From Lepidurus packardi (lineage: Eukaryota; Arthropoda; Branchiopoda; Notostraca; Triopsidae), in NCBI GenBank assembly GCA_023053545.1, contig JAKZAN010000004.1:7130001-7194000 (forward strand): a stretch of DNA of 64,000 nucleotides, written 5' to 3'. A program made the position numbers and the translations under genes. Position 1 is the first letter of the stretch; the number at the start of each line of letters is the position of its first letter. The notes beneath the pieces were generated by a model. It was not told the origin of the DNA. It worked only from the letters and a program-made list of their open reading frames with translations, and searched no databases. Shown one piece after another: positions 34,929 to 49,945 of the stretch.

Positions 34929-36098
34929 TTTCTTACCATGGTTCCTGCTTACGTCACACGCGCTGAACAGTCACAAAGCCATCGAAAGACTGCGGTAGAC
35001 GACAAAATGTCCATTAGTAGATGTAGTTTGTCTACAAAGTCTACTCAAATCAGCAAAGCTCCCGGGGTACCATGGATGACATGCCTGTGACGTCAGAAAA
35101 CCGTAGGACTACGCCAAAGTAATGTTCGCAACCCAGACGGGCGGTGGAATTTTCTTGAAATCTCGTTATTTAATAACTTCTTTACCAACTGGTGCGTAAT
35201 GCAAACAAACGTAACACTAGAAAGTAGAATTCTCACTCTATCTTCTGAAACAAAATTCAGTATAAAGCCTTTCTGGTGGTTAGTGCCCCTTTAAGCCTCT
35301 CCCGGGTTCTTGCTCACAAATTCCGCGTGTCTATAAGTTTCAGTAACAAGCTTGCGAAGAACCCCTCTTTTTTAAATCGTCAAGTGTTGTTAAACTCAAC
35401 AAGTGGTTTCCCCAAAAAAGATACTGATAACAGTAAACAAAAAAAGGAATTAACTTTAGCTTTCTTAGAGATACTTGACTCCACTTCTTCTCATTCCTGT
35501 TCCCTGTCGGCTATTGTCAATACTAGCAGAGTAAGAGCACGACGTAGGGAAGCTTCTGGCCCAGTAAACTTATTGGATGTACATTTTTTCCTTTTAACCC
35601 AAGAAAAGAAAGGGAAGGTACCCCTCACCCCAAAAAATGTAAAATAAAAATAAGAATAGGCAACAAGGGGCCCGTGCAGCAACAAGGGACACAGGGACCT
35701 TTTCTAATACTCTTCTGGAGGAAGAGGGACCCCCTGTGTACCCGTGCCTCGTGCCGGACGCACGTTACCTTACCCATTGACAACCGTACTCATTTAAATA
35801 AACTGTCCCTGTATGGAATTCGTTTTAATTTTGAAAAATGTTCAGTCCTTTCAACCTCCCGTGAATTTTATAGACTCTTTTTCGTCACCAAAGGAGATCC
35901 ATGACTTTCACAGGTCAGGTCAGGTTCAAATACAAACAACAACCAAGACATAGAAAGACATGCATGACAAAGTTTAGAAGAAAATTGCAGGGGACGAGAC
36001 GAGTAATTAAGGGGCAAAGGCGAAACTTTCTAAATGAAGCCCACATCAAGGTTGCATGTTGTATGGTACAGGATGATTCGTTTTTTGTGGTTTTGGTT

Positions 36099-36126
36099 GG
36101 GGGGGGGGGGGGGGGGGGGGGGGGGG
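36099..36126. repeat. Run of 28 G
   Basis: Uninterrupted G homopolymer preceded by GTTTTGGTT. Long G runs are prone to sequencing length errors and can form quadruplex DNA. Confidence 0.9.
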
Positions 36127-36900
36127 TTTGCGAAGAAGTTCTCAGACCCCCCAAGAAAAGGCATATACAAACATGCGTAAAACCATAGCAACATGGCGCC
36201 AATGCTAATTAACATTTTTTTTTTTTAGAACAGAGGGGGTGTAAAACAAGGGAAAGAGAGAGTACGAGTTTTTGTGCCGTTTTTCACGACATTACTCGTG
36301 ATGAGAAGACCGCGTGTGTGTGAATGAATGAACGTCAGGCTTTTTATTTATTTTATTTTGTCACTCTTTTCCGTGTCTGTGTCTGAGTATTTCTTTTTCG
36401 GCTATTTGGCGGGAATGTCTGTCTGTCTGTTTGTCCAAAAAAAGCTTCCCCAACTGTTGGAGCTGTTGTGGTTATGTCGTCCTGTGTCTGTGGCTTGGTA
36501 TGAAATAATCAGTGTTGGGACGGTTTAATCCTTTCATTCGTCATTGGGCGTCATTGGGCTTTGCACACAGCATTCACTTGTCTCATTTGACAAGACAACA
36601 TGGATGTCCCTTTTTTCCCAGGCGTTCTTCCTCACTTTTTTGCTGCCATCCTATCCTTGTTTCTGTTAGGAGTAAAAAGGGGAACTTTTGCACGGGAGCA
36701 GGTGTCCCTGTAGCGCTGACATAAACTTAGGACATTAAAAAATAAATAAAAAAAGGTGGACGCTACTGTCGTGTTCCTGGGCCCAAACCTACTGTTCCTT
36801 AACAAAGACTATAGTCACGAAAAAAATCACGTGTTGAGATTCTGCTAGTCTTATAATCTAAGGGTATCGTGAGAATTGTTTGGACTTTGTTTCAAATTTC

Positions 36901-36985
36901 TCTGATTAGCCGTTCATGAGTTATTACCATGTAAGTTTTTTTGGCCATGACGTCACAGACGTGTCATAGTATAGTTATGGGCGCT
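36901..36985 (+). repeat. Dispersed repeat, copy 2
   Basis: Partner of 34841-34928, about 2 kb away in the same orientation. Its core is the palindrome TGACGTCA followed by ACGTGTCAT, a CRE-like site. Confidence 0.65.
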
Positions 36986-39900
36986 AGTTATTGTTAAGTT
37001 CCCACTCGTTAAACTATCCAACAAAGCTCTACGCGTGGTCAGGGCTACTGGTGCGTTAGGAAACGACATGAATCCTATATTATCGAAATTTTCTGTACTT
37101 TAATTGCTTAATTACGACAAAAGCATGTGACTGAAAGAAACACATCAGTAGAGATGAGCTTTTGGTTTATTTCAATACAGTTGTTGTTTTTTTGGTGGGT
37201 ATTGCTCTTTTTGAAAATCGGCATAAAAAGACAACAATCCCAAGTCTGAGAATACTATCTTAACTCGGTGAAAACGCAGGCAAATTTTTATGCTGGCCCT
37301 TTTTTAAACAAAGGGGATTAAAAAGGGAACGAGGAACGAAGAAAATAGCCGTGATGCAGATTATGTGCACTGTCATGATGGCCTAAAGACCTTAAACCAG
37401 TTGATAGACAAGGCTATTTTCAGGTAGAGAGATACAGAGAGAGAGAGAGAGAAGCTTCGTTTTTCTTGGCTTTTTGCTTCTTCCTCACCCCGAAAAAGCT
37501 CTGGGGGCTTTGGCGAGCATTCTTGGGACGTTGGAAGAAGGTGAAGCCCCTTGTGTTGAGATGCCATGATCATGATTGTTTCGAGTCTCGAGCTCCAGTA
37601 TACCATACCAAAAACTCTATACTGTACACTATCTCTCCTCAGTCCCGAGCACTGAGGCGGAACTTGAAGGCCTGCCAAGCTTAAAGGAAACTGATCAAAA
37701 AAGCCCTGGCTACAAAAAATAACTTTTTCAAAAAGGTTACGATGAATAGTCCAAGTTCCACACAGAAAGATAGCGAAAAGAAAGCAAAAAGGGGAGCTCG
37801 TCATTTTCCCTAATAAATGCAACAATAACACACCTGTCAACACTCTGTATCAACGACAGCGCGACATAAAGGTCGTCCAAGTCACTGCAGTCCTAGTCGA
37901 CCATGCACTGTACCGTATTGTGCTTTTACCGCGTTACGGGACATCTGTCGGCACATCGATACATCTTTGGGGTAAACATAGGGCACGCAAATAAGTGTCC
38001 AAAGGTTGATTGATGGCTAAACAAGAACCCCTCTTATCCCTATCACTTTCAGCTTATTCATCCTCAGCCTAACAAGTTTTGCCGGTACTTGTTTTGTTTT
38101 TTCTATCCTTTTCTTTTCTTTTTCTATGCCGTTTTTACCTGTCTTTCCCTTTGTGCCCATAGTTATGTTATTTGACGCGTATGTCATCCAACTTAGGACT
38201 GATGTGATTGAAAGAAACAGAGGACCTCGTTGAGGATTCTATTGAACTTCCAGAAGCCGCCAAGCAGCTCAAGTCCACGTTGAAAACTTTGCGTCAAGTG
38301 GGTTATAGACCCAAGCTATTTCTCTGGGGCTCGAATAGTCAGAAAGCCTGCTCGTGTCTGGGGCCGGAGCAGCCAGAAAGCCTCTTCTCTCTCTCTAGGC
38401 TTCCTTTGTTATGGAAATGCAAATGTGTGGTACTGGGCTGCCTTGTATATATAGCACCGGCGATCGGAAGGTGGAAAAGGCAAAGGGAAGAGAAAACTTC
38501 GAGAAAAGCTTTGGCGATCCTTAGCGTGTTTCTCTTCTCTTGTTCCTGTCGATGATCACGCTAAGGATTCTTAGGTCCTCGGAAGGCAGGGATTACGGCT
38601 AAGACTTAAGACGGGTTGGAAGGTTGGAAGCGTGGAAGCCAGCAGCAGCTCATGAAACTCACGGAGTAGCTCTGCTACGCCATTGGGGGTGAATATTTAC
38701 GCCCTCAGACCAAAGCCATCACACATTTCCCTTTAGCAAACAAGTCACCAGGTGCTCCCAGGTGCTTGAGCCGCATTTTGCTTTATTATTTATTTTATAC
38801 ATTAGCCTAACTTTACTATATGAGTTGACGTCAACCTCCCTCGCTTTCTAAACTATGTGAACTTATGAACTTCGTGGAGGTTTAATCAGAGGGAGGCGTG
38901 AAAGTGAAGCGTAAATTTCGTCAAATGTCCCTCTTTTTCCAAGTAAGTGGCGTTGCATTTGCAGCAGCACGTTAAGGACGTATAACGTCATGGGCTATAT
39001 TGCATACTTCGGTGTTTTCCGATCCCATGGATGTTGGGACGAGGGGAAAAAAAAAGTGGGGACTTTGTTCCTGAGTTACCGAACTATGGGGCTTGTTAGC
39101 AACAGCTTATGACGCCAAAGTATAAGATCCGGCTGTGGCTCACCATCCTTTTCTTTTTTTTTCTTCTTTTTTTTTAGCGTAGTATAACCTCTTGAAGAAC
39201 ATCCTTTCGAGTTGTAGGCTCACCGAATCTACAACCAGACAAGCGTGAACGACAAGCCGGAGCGACGTCATTGTTTTTTCTGCATTTTTTTCTTATTAAG
39301 TAACAATCTCCTCTGAGTCTCTCCATCGCTTGGGCGATATAAGGCGCTTTGATTTAAAGTACGATGTGCGTTTCTCTCCATTCTTTCTCAACTGCAGATG
39401 TCCTGAAGAAACAAAAAAACATGTTTTTTTAGGTTAGAAAGCTTTATGTCCCCTACACTACTTTTAATTGCACTCAAGATAGCGTTAATGAATTGACTCG
39501 TAAGGAAGTCACGGGTAAAGAATTGATGCTGGGAGATTGTTATTATGACTGACAATAAAGTCAAGTTGGTTATGTGACTTGTGTACCCCTCAACAAAACT
39601 TATTTTTTTTTTTGCTATTGCGTGATACACTTTAAAAGTTAAGAGCCGGGGTCAGAGGACGCTTTGGCATGCCAAACTTTTTTTTTTATTATTCTTATTT
39701 TTTGGCGTTTTTCCGTCCTAGGGCTGCTTGGGGTAATTTTTTTCGCTTCAGCTTTTCGCCTGTAGTGCTTTTATCCCATGTTGTTATTTTCTTGTTTCTT
39801 GGCTTACGTTATAAACGACGCCTCTTTTGCATTCAACTTTTTGATTACAACGACGCCCCTTTGGACAGACCTCAGCGTTTTTTCCATACGTAACTATGTC

Positions 39901-42508
39901 CTGGTAGTACCAAGTGGTGGTAGCTGTAGCTGTAATCCAGAAGCCTTTTTTTTCTCCTAGCCATTCCTGCTGTTGTGTTATAGTGCAGTTACGAGTGGGG
40001 GGCACTTTAATAACAGGGTTACCGCTCTTACGTTATAATGTCCCCTTTGGTCTCCTCGTCGTCATCCCTTTAGGTCTTCTAGAAAGGTACACATATATAA
40101 GCATTCTTTTGAACTCTCGCAACGTTCGTTCTGGAAAGGTTTCTATAGACTCGTCAAAACCCTGTACTGGACATTACCTTGGGAGCCTTAACGAAAACTC
40201 CCATTAGCCTGAACGAATGCTTCGTTTTCCACTTTTATGCCTGTCTGGTATGTCGACACACTCCTGCGTATGCCCAGTCGCCTCGACGTTCATGAAATCA
40301 GATTGGCAAGTTTCGCGACGCAATGATTGCATCTGCCTAAACTGTCAATAAGGACTGCAATAGTAACCCAACCAATCAGAAATGCGTAGGGGAGAGGACT
40401 AGCCAATGTTTTCACAGCAACAATGAAATTTTCTGGCTTGGACGGTTCGCTGTTCCGCACCAGTTTTCATAAATTTTCTACGTTTTGGAAGGTTCAAACT
40501 TTGCTAACTACCTACGACATATTGCTAGTGTAAAACTCAAAGACAAACAGCCTGACAGAGAAGTTGAAGGCGGTCGACAAACACAGACCGACAGTACATA
40601 GATGCATAAACCACGCTGTTAATTTTGGGAAAGGAAAAGTAATAGCGCCACAAGGTTTTGGGTCGGATCCATCTCCAAATGCCATAATATGGATCCCGGC
40701 GCTAAGTAATAACACAGCTGCTGCTGTGTGTTGCTTGCAAAATACCTTTGGCTCGCTTCAGACATAAGTAACCTAACCGGAGGTAAAAAGACACAAGGCA
40801 GAGGTAAAAAAAGAGAAAGGTGGTACGGTGCTGTAGATGAGCTTGTGCTTTGCTGCACCAACTACACGGACATGGAACGAGAATCGATTTTTTTTAATTT
40901 TTCGTTTTTGGGTAGCATGATTTTTTTTTTCTTTTTCTTGCGGGGAAGACAAACTGCTGGTTCCAACCCTCTGCTATCTAAAGTCTCTTGCAAAAGCAAG
41001 ACCACGAAGAAGAGGCCAGCGAGCTTAGGGTGTCAAGAAAACAAATGGTTTAGTGACGCCCAATACCTGGCGCGGCATTTCCCCGAGCAGTTCAGGTTTG
41101 GTTTGGTTCGCTCGCCAACACACAACACATCTACATCGGGCCAGCCGTGGCTGGTGAAGAAATTCTTCCCAACAAACGTGGTATATAACTTTGAGTCTAC
41201 GATATGCTAAATCTTTGGCTTGCCTGCATCCTTTTGTTCTCTCTCGAGAGGGTACCCGACGAAGAGACCATACATTTACCAGTAGAAGACAACAACTTAC
41301 CCGCGTTGTCATGTCGAATACCAGAAGGGGGAAGGGAGGTAGAAGGGGGAGTAGGGGGTGGAAAGGCAGAAAGAGAAACAACGAAACTATATAGGCCTCA
41401 TATCTTAGTTGTAACCAAGCGGATACACCTTGAACCATTAACTATAAAGTAGTTACGTCTCTCCAGGTTTTTCTTCGCAGACGGGATTCTTATCGCCGTG
41501 CCCAAGCGTTGTAGATTCAAGTTACGTTATTAGAGAAGCTTTGCTTGCGCAGACTGGAGTTTATAGCAATACCCAAACAACACAAAAAACAACAACAGCC
41601 TATTTGAAAAAAAAAAAAATCTGTCTTGTTTCTTGGAAAAGATCGAACGCCTGAAACATTACAGCATACGCTTTCCGATGTTCTAACCTGATCCTGTTAG
41701 AAATAAAATTAAATAAGAGGAATTTCAAGGGGGTCCAGTCGAGAACATAAGCCTGGCATGCGCTTAGGCAGTACGCTATAAATGTAAAAAAAAAAGTAAA
41801 GGTAAAACTCGACAGAGAAGAAACTGGGCAAGATGGGGTGGAGACGAAAAGGCAGGAGGCGTGTACGACCTTGTAGTTTCCGCACGAAGTCGGCCCCGGC
41901 CTCCGGCTTTTTATATATACCATACCTACTGCCATCTCGCTATAGTCCCGCAGCCAAGTTACAAACCAAAAGGGCTCTCCCTTCTCTCTCTCTCTTCGGC
42001 TTCCTCAACATCAGCCCCATCATCCATTGTCAGGAGTTAAAAAGTTTCATCCCGTTTTTCCTCTCAAACGCACCATCGAAGCACCACGCCGAAAAGTCCT
42101 CAGTACCTTCCAGCCAAAATTTTGAGGGAAAAACTTTTGAAAAACTCCTTTTTCCTCGGCAGTCCTCCAGCCAGTAATGTCTTCGCGCTGCAGACTTCTC
42201 AGACACAACTAGACAGAATGGACTAAAAGGAAAAGGCGCGAACGTGAATGTTTCTGGCGCGTTTTCCAGGAATCATTTTCCCTAGTCCCAAAACCCTGAC
42301 GTAAACATTTCGCGGATGTCTGAACAGATTCGCATTCTAGATTAAACAAAAAGCGTTCTTAAATTCTCCTCGCGTTGACTTTTTTGCCATCTTAACGTCC
42401 ATTGCTTTCAGTTCCCCAAACTGACGCCCTGGAATCGCATGCAGTGTTAGCTCATTCCTTGTTACCCGTCAGCTATTCGGGGGGAAGGCTGGGAGGAGTA
42501 AGGGGGGA

Positions 42509-42525
42509 GGGGGGGGGGGGGGGGG
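42509..42525. repeat. Run of 17 G in a G-rich tract
   Basis: Preceded by further G blocks from about 42476 (GGGGGGAAGG, GGGAGGAG, GGGGGGA). Confidence 0.9.
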
Positions 42526-45500
42526 TACAACCAACCTAAGAAACTTATACAACAGATTCATTTTGTATAACGCAGAGTCTGAGCCAGAAATTCCGCTGCT
42601 CACGCCAAAAGAGCATATACCCAATAACAAATAACGCTCTAACGGAGAGAGAAAATTCTTTGAAAACCCCAAAAGCCTAATGATGATTTGGGGCCTGCGG
42701 AGCTAACAAGTTAGGAATATATACGCACCAGGTGTGCCCAAAAGGCAGTGTATTTATATGTATATATATATATCTCGACACAACTCTATACACTAAGAGG
42801 AGAGAAGCCAGTTGATACGCGGCTGGCTGGCCTTCATCCAGAAACAAAACATGCTCATATAAGAAAAAAATATAGGAAATTAAAATAAAAAGGTAGAAAG
42901 AGCAAATCCAAACGTGGGTTGGGCTTTTCGGGAATGAGCTGTATATACGATGCGGGGTGGTTTTCCCAGCGTTATGTGTATGCTAGATAGGACTAGGATT
43001 TAGCGTTGCGGGTACAGGGTACTCCCACCTTAGCTTAAATTTCGGTAAAGTTCCTAAAAGTAATGGAAATAATACCCCTGAAATGGCCTGATCTCTTTCA
43101 ATGTCTCTCGTGAGCAAGGAGGAGAAAAAGGGGGGAACTCCCCATGTGAACGCGCCCTTTGCCTCGGCCTGCCTGTAAGATCTGGGAAGGGGGAATTGAG
43201 TATAGGGTTAAGGGACATTAAGAGAGTCCTTCAAGAAGGATTCTTTAACAATGCTTTTTGCTTTTTTTGCCCCAGCCATAGGCAGAATTTTCAAAGAATA
43301 AGAACATACGTATATAGAGAGGGCCAGAAAGGGAGTTTTGCGGTTGCACGTTTTGTTCCTGTGGCCGGTTTTGTTGCCAAAGCGTTGCACACAGGATCGT
43401 CTGGTATGTACTATCCGTACCCCGACCAAGATGGATGGAGGAGGATCTTGCTCGACGATAGCGTGCATGAATCTTCAATTGGCCTCACTTTTAATCAAAA
43501 AGGAGGACTGAAAGGGCCCCTAAGCCAGAGAAGAAAAAACAGTAGAAAAATGAAATAAGAAACAAAAAGTCCGGAGCCGTTTGCGTTCAAAGCGAAGTCT
43601 ATCCAAGTCCATGCAAAATCTACAAGTAATTGGACTCTCAAAAGCTGCGGGTTTCCTTTCTTCCCAATGCGTAATGGAACAATTCCGTGCAGAGAGCGAG
43701 AGAGAGAGGCGCCAACGGTGGCTAAAGACGGCTTTACAGAACGAGAAGAGATAGAGTGAGATGCTTTTTGTAATTCCCAGAATTTTTACTTCATTTGTAT
43801 ATTATTTTTGTTACACCCAGAGTATCCATCATTGGTCCATTAAGGGGGAGTCGTTTATACCTCTTCTGGGTCCTTCCGCAAAAGTCTAACTTTGCCTAAG
43901 CAGTTGACTTGTGTGACTTTGCTATGCGTCCAGATTAAAGGACACGAGTATTTGCATAAATGGGGCATGTTGCTTATTAGCTTAGTGTCAACCGTTTTTG
44001 CCGCCTATGTCCAAATCAAGCGTGACGTAGCCAAAAACCAGTCGACTGACGCGTTTGCCCAGTGTCGAAGAAAAATGCCAACGGATAAAATACGAACCAA
44101 AAAAAGGAGTCAATACTCTCTCTCATGCTTTTTACTTTCTTGTTTTGGATTTTTTTCTTTTGGTTTTCTCGTTTGGAACCCTCACTCTTGTCTGCTCTTA
44201 TACCAAACGCTATTTGGGCAAAACGTTCGATAATCAAGCGCCCCAGCGGTGGTATGTGTGTGTGCAGGCAAGCTTGGGCTTCTTCGGACGAACATATGTC
44301 TGACGCCTTTGTCACGCTTTGCATTCCAGCTCAACCACTAATATGCAAATGTCTCCTTAATCCCGTCCCACACAAATGCAATCTAGATGGCTTTTTTTCA
44401 AGCTCCAGAAAGGGGACAACCAGGGCTTAAACAACTCCTAAAAGTCAAACCCACCCCGAAGATAAATTAAACAAGGTTTTTAATCTGCGGATTACTTCAT
44501 TATTCTTAAAAGAGGAAGGGTTAAACGTTAGCCAAGGTATTCCCATATGCCTCCCACGTCTACATGTCTTTTTACCTGAAGAAATATTATGCGGCTCTTG
44601 CCTATTGTCTTTCTTGAAAACAAAAAGCCAAAGGGTCTGGGGGTTCAAGACTTCAAGTTTGAAAGGTCAGACGGGTTAGAGGACCACCGACTTTCCCGAA
44701 AAAAAGACCCTCCAGGCCTTGGAACCGGTGTATTATTAATTGGGTACCAAGATCCAAGCCTATTCTGAATCTTCGAGCAGCTAAAGTTCAGTTGAATATC
44801 CTGAGCTATTATCCTCAAATAACTGCATACGCTTTTCCAGAGCTCAGGACGACAGGAGAGAGAGACCCACTAAAACACACACTCGGCAAAAAGCGTCCGT
44901 AAAAGCACAGCAATGCATGAATGAGGCAACTTGCAGCGATGCTGCAGTTAGGATGGAACGCGCCGCGGCGCGGTGGCCAAGCCACGCAGCGGATTTCGGT
45001 ACGTCCTGCTGTGCTTAACGGCTTGTTATGTACCACGCACCCACACACATACACACACACATGTATATATGAAATAACTGCGACTTTATTTTTTACCTGG
45101 GCAATGTTTACTAAAAGTAAAGCTCCTTTTCGCCCAAATTCTGTTCTTTTAACGAAATACATCTAAAAGAAATAAATCAAATTGACCCTAATTGGCAACC
45201 AAGCCTGCATAGTGCATACCAAGAACCATATGCAGTATAAGCTTTTTCTAAAAGTAAAAGCTGAAGCATTATCTCGCCATCAAGTCTTCTTTCCCAAGGA
45301 ATTGTCTCAAATCAACGCGTTTACCAGGCTCCCCTCATAAGCCGCTTTGGGGAAAATGAAAATACCCTGACATTTGAAGCTTCTGGAAAATCCTAAATCC
45401 CCCATTAGGCAGTTTTATCATTACATCGTCGACAATTCCGAATGTTTAGTCCCGTCCCAACCCTTCTCGTCTGTGTCTGCGACCACAAAGAGCCTTCCCA

Positions 45501-48500
45501 ACCAGACGTCTAATTTACCCAGGGAGCTGTATGTGGACTCTCTCAAGTGCCTACTGTTTCCTCGCATGTGAAGCACCTTGATCTCATAATGAGGGGGCAT
45601 ATTGACAAGGTTCTCCCCCAAACGAAAACCAGATGACAGGAACCCGGGGAGACTCCCAACTGGTTCATGAAACTTTATCGGTGACCAAGGAAAACCCCAA
45701 AACAAAACACAAAACTGAGAAAACCTCGAGTTGTCTCTATATCTTTAGAGGATCAACCTTAGCACACACACAGACACAATTTCGTCTCCCTCCGACCGTA
45801 TTAGGGGTGCGGATCCACATTCTACATACATTTCTCCTACGCAGCTTAAGGACCAGACAGGGACCTGTCCCTCCAATGGGGCTTCTTCATGTACAAGAGT
45901 ACAGCAGAACGGAAATGGAAGAATAGAACGTTCGCTTTCTGTTCCCGTGTGGGTTTTGGCTTAACCTAAAAGCCTTGTACTGTACAGATGGGCGATGTAT
46001 TAGCTCTGTGAGTATAGAGTATATGCAGTACGGGCAGGGACCTCAAGAGACGGGTTAGTGGAAGTTTGCGTGTCATTCGAAACTATGTTCTCAAGACAAG
46101 AGAAGAGCCAGAAGATACGTTTAGCTAGAAGCGGTATGGTATTTGCTCTGAACTCTTCACCTAATTCCCCTAGCTCGTCATTACGAAGAAAAAGAAGAAG
46201 AGGGGACCTGTCATTAGGTATCAGGCGAGCCGAAGCTTCAGAAAACCCATGATTGCCGCCACAAAACCTTGGTGGGCCGACAACCCGGCGACATATCCAA
46301 CAGAAAGTTCCTTCGACAAGAAAACTTCTCGTCAATTTGCCGCACTTTCCGGTCCTCGATTGGAATAATCCCGACCTTTCTTCCCCCTCCCATCACCACC
46401 ACCAGTACCACTTAAAATTAATACCCCTCAAAAAATAAAACTGCCAAACCTGGTAAAATTGAGAACTTTTTCCACACCGACACCTTTTTCTGTGAAAAAG
46501 CCTCCCATAAGCAGCCGCATCAATTCAGGCTACATAACACAAAAAAACTCCTGAAAGCTTCCGCAGCAAATACCGCTTTTGACCTTCCCGCAACTTCCTA
46601 CAGACAACACTCAATCAATTGGCTGACACCGAAAGGAAAGAAAAAACAGCCACAGCTAATCAGTCTTTGCCTTGGAAAAGTCTTAACTCGCATCACATTC
46701 CTCTAGAATCTCGTCTAAAATTTCTTCGCCTAATAAATAATATAACCGAAAAGATTTCAATTAAGGCAAAGAAAAGGCGGGTTCATAAAAACGGTTACCA
46801 AATTCTATAGTAACGTTTGATGGATGCCAACTTTCTGATGGATGGCACACTTCAAAATAGCTTCTTCAGTCGCTATAGAGCCAGGTGTATACCCAACGTA
46901 CTCTACAGTACTTTCCCAGTACTCTATAATACTCTACTGTACCTTTTAAGTACCGAGTTTCTCTACGTACAAAGACAAATAGAAAGATCCAAACGGCTTC
47001 CAAAAATTCCTTAAATAAAAGCTTAGGAGGCGATCTGAAACGTGTAAAGCTTCTTAAGGCAGATAAAGAACATATGGTAAATGGTCAATCATTTCCAAGG
47101 CAAGCCATTTTTCTAACCCTGTTGAATAGACCAAAAGATAAAAAAAGGAAAAAAATCCAACAAAAAAGACCCTCAATATGCTTTAGCCGTTTCTTTCATT
47201 TCCTCGAGTTCATGGCGTGGATTTTGGTGGAGTCTGTTCTCGGCAGCAAGAGAAGTGCATCGCATCGCAGCCGAGCCGTTGTTGCAGCCATACCCTGTAC
47301 TTAGTCGCTCTCGTCCGGTACCCGTACATGCTAATTTGGAGCCAGAGCGCGGTGGAACACACCTTAAGGGGATGTTGTTGCATACCTGGGACCCCAAGCA
47401 ACACAACCTTCTTCTCCTACACTTCTCTCTCACTCCCTCCCTCTTTTTCCTTCCCCTTCTTTCTTTTTTTTCTCTTCTTTCTGACTTGTTACCTCGACAG
47501 TCTTCCTCAGGTTTTGAGCAGAGTTGCTTGGCGTTTTCTCACAACCTCTTACCTGCCTAGCCTGTTGCCTTGCATGCTTTACCTGCCAGCCAGCCTACCT
47601 TTTTGCATTGACTAATAGTCTTCGGAGTATAGAGGGGAGGGAATACGAAAAAAGTGGGTATCGAGGGCCCGAGCCCCGCCCTTTTACCATCCTAAAAAAA
47701 GCCTCACAAGTTCTTTCTCCGTAAGGTCGGCTGCAGCAATTTTCATGTTTCGGTTGTGAGAGGTCTTTTTAAAAGGACCTATATGCAACAGGCAAGAGCA
47801 CAGTTCATATGACCTCTCTTATAGCGAAGGATTCTTCAGAACGATTACGTTTCCGAGACAACTCGGCCAGTACCACAACTCTACCCCTTCCTCTCTCCCT
47901 TCTTTTATCCCGTTTTTCTTTGTCTCGGCTAACCAGAAATTTACATGAATGCGAACCGTGACTGATAGTGCGAATTGAGGCACCTTTCAACATCTTTAAG
48001 TCTGTGGAATGTGGACATTGCGCAGAAAACAAAAGAGGCAAAAGAACGCAGGTTTGAAGGGAGGAGGGGGGTACAGTTAAAGCCCTATAGCTGGGCAAAA
48101 AGTCGCTAAAAACCTTAATGTGGACGTAAAAGGGACGTTCCACCAGGAAAAGCGGGCCCTCCAGTTACAAGTTCCAGACATCCGAAGGCTGGCAAAGCGA
48201 ATTGTATGTTACCGTGCTGCACGCAACCAAAGAGCATTCCTTTTACGTTTCAGAAACCCCTTCATTCTGCAGTAATAATTACGAGCTTGGCGACCCAAGA
48301 ACCTCAAAAGACGACAAACATGCACTGGGCAAGGTTTCAGGTTCCCTCCTCCTTTTCCATTCGCTTGCCCCCTTTTTATTTCATTTGAGTTCATTTTCTT
48401 CACCAAGTTTACCAAACTTGACGAGAGAGCCTTGGCTTTGCTATAATTTGGAAAACCTTATTTGCAAAATTGTCATTTGGCCAAGCGCGAAGGTCCCTCT

Positions 48501-49744
48501 CTTATTCTTGTCCCTATAGCGGACAAGGGTAGGGAAAAGCTTGGAAGTGGATTTTAAAGCAACGCAAATAAATAAATAAAAAAAGGAGGAGAGACGCTGG
48601 CCCCAAACCACCTGTGTGATCACCCAAGCAACCTGTAGTTGCACCCTGCAGAGACCCATAATAATGGTCCGTAGTTGGCGGGCAGTCATTGCTGCTCCCC
48701 CCCATTTTCCAAGTGTCGACATTTGTTAAGAGTCCTGAGCAAGAAAAATGGGGGTTGGTGGGGAATGTTTAAACTCTCTTTTAAGCTTAGAAAATACCCC
48801 AATGAAAAAATGCTTGATCAAGTGATAAAACGGTTGTGTCACCATAGGTTCGTGTTGGGTGAGTTTTCTTGTTTCTTCTCTACCTTCCTTCTTATTTTTG
48901 TACACTATATGCGTTGGCTGGCCTCTTCCGAGAATCACCTGCGCGATCGCGGATGCTGGGATCGAAAAAGAGATGAAAATAAAGCCAAAGAAAGAAAGAA
49001 AAGATGGCTTTCCTATCTTTCCTATAGGAACTTCTTACTCTGCTGCACTACTACTAGTCCTGCTGCGAAATGTGAGGTTCGGACAGTAGTGAACATATTT
49101 CCTCGGTTGGGGTTGAAATCGTGTTGAATGGAACCGCCGTTGGGCCCACAAAAGCAATCGCTATGGGTTACCCAGTGGACCCTGATCGCCTCAACTCAAC
49201 TGGCTTTGAATCTCTACGGAAAAGACGTTCTGTACTGTACAGTAACTTGGGATCCTGAGATTATTCCCCAACGCAGCTTCTTTTCCTTCCTCCGAACGCA
49301 ATTACTCGCCGGACGCCGTCCTGGAGAAAACTTGTTCAGGAGGACTTTTAACCTAAAAACGTTAAGGTGACTGTCAGCACAATAAAGGAATGCTATGCAT
49401 AATTTCGGCTCCGTTTACCGTCCATTGACACGAAAAGTGAGCGCAGCTGGGAAGGCCAACAGGCACGCTGGGGAGCCGTCGTGGCACCTCCAGGCTCGGG
49501 GACACCCGGTGTGATGTATGGCACCCAGACCGCATCTTACGTTACCTTACGCTAACACGTTACACTACTACAAAATACACACCTAGCCCCAGCTTCTCTC
49601 TTCTTACGACGTGCACATTTTTAAGGAAACTTGTTGCAAAGATCCTCTATAACGCCAAACAGAATGTCACTAAAGCAAATAAAAAAACTCCCAGAATCAA
49701 GAATGAGCAAAAACCCCTGAACCCGGGCAAACCGCCTTCTACAT

Positions 49745-49945
49745 TTGCTACTTTAGCTATTTTGCCTTTTCATTGTTGCTACTGTAGTACTATGCGGTTC
49801 AACATTAGTTGGCAGTCTGCCTTTTCAACTAACAGTCTTGGGAATTGAATTTTCATTGTTGCTACTGTAGCGGTGAAGCTAACAGTCAGTCACCTTTTCA
49901 ACTCACCGCGTTTGAGATTGAATTTTCATTGTTGCTACTCTATAC
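49745..49945 (+). repeat. Degenerate tandem repeat, about 73-83 bp period
   Basis: TTTTCATTGTTGCTACT recurs at about 49767, 49850 and 49923, with CCTTTTCAACT and AACAGTC also repeated between. A weaker fourth start (GTTGCTGCTACTGT) lies at about 49995. Confidence 0.65.
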
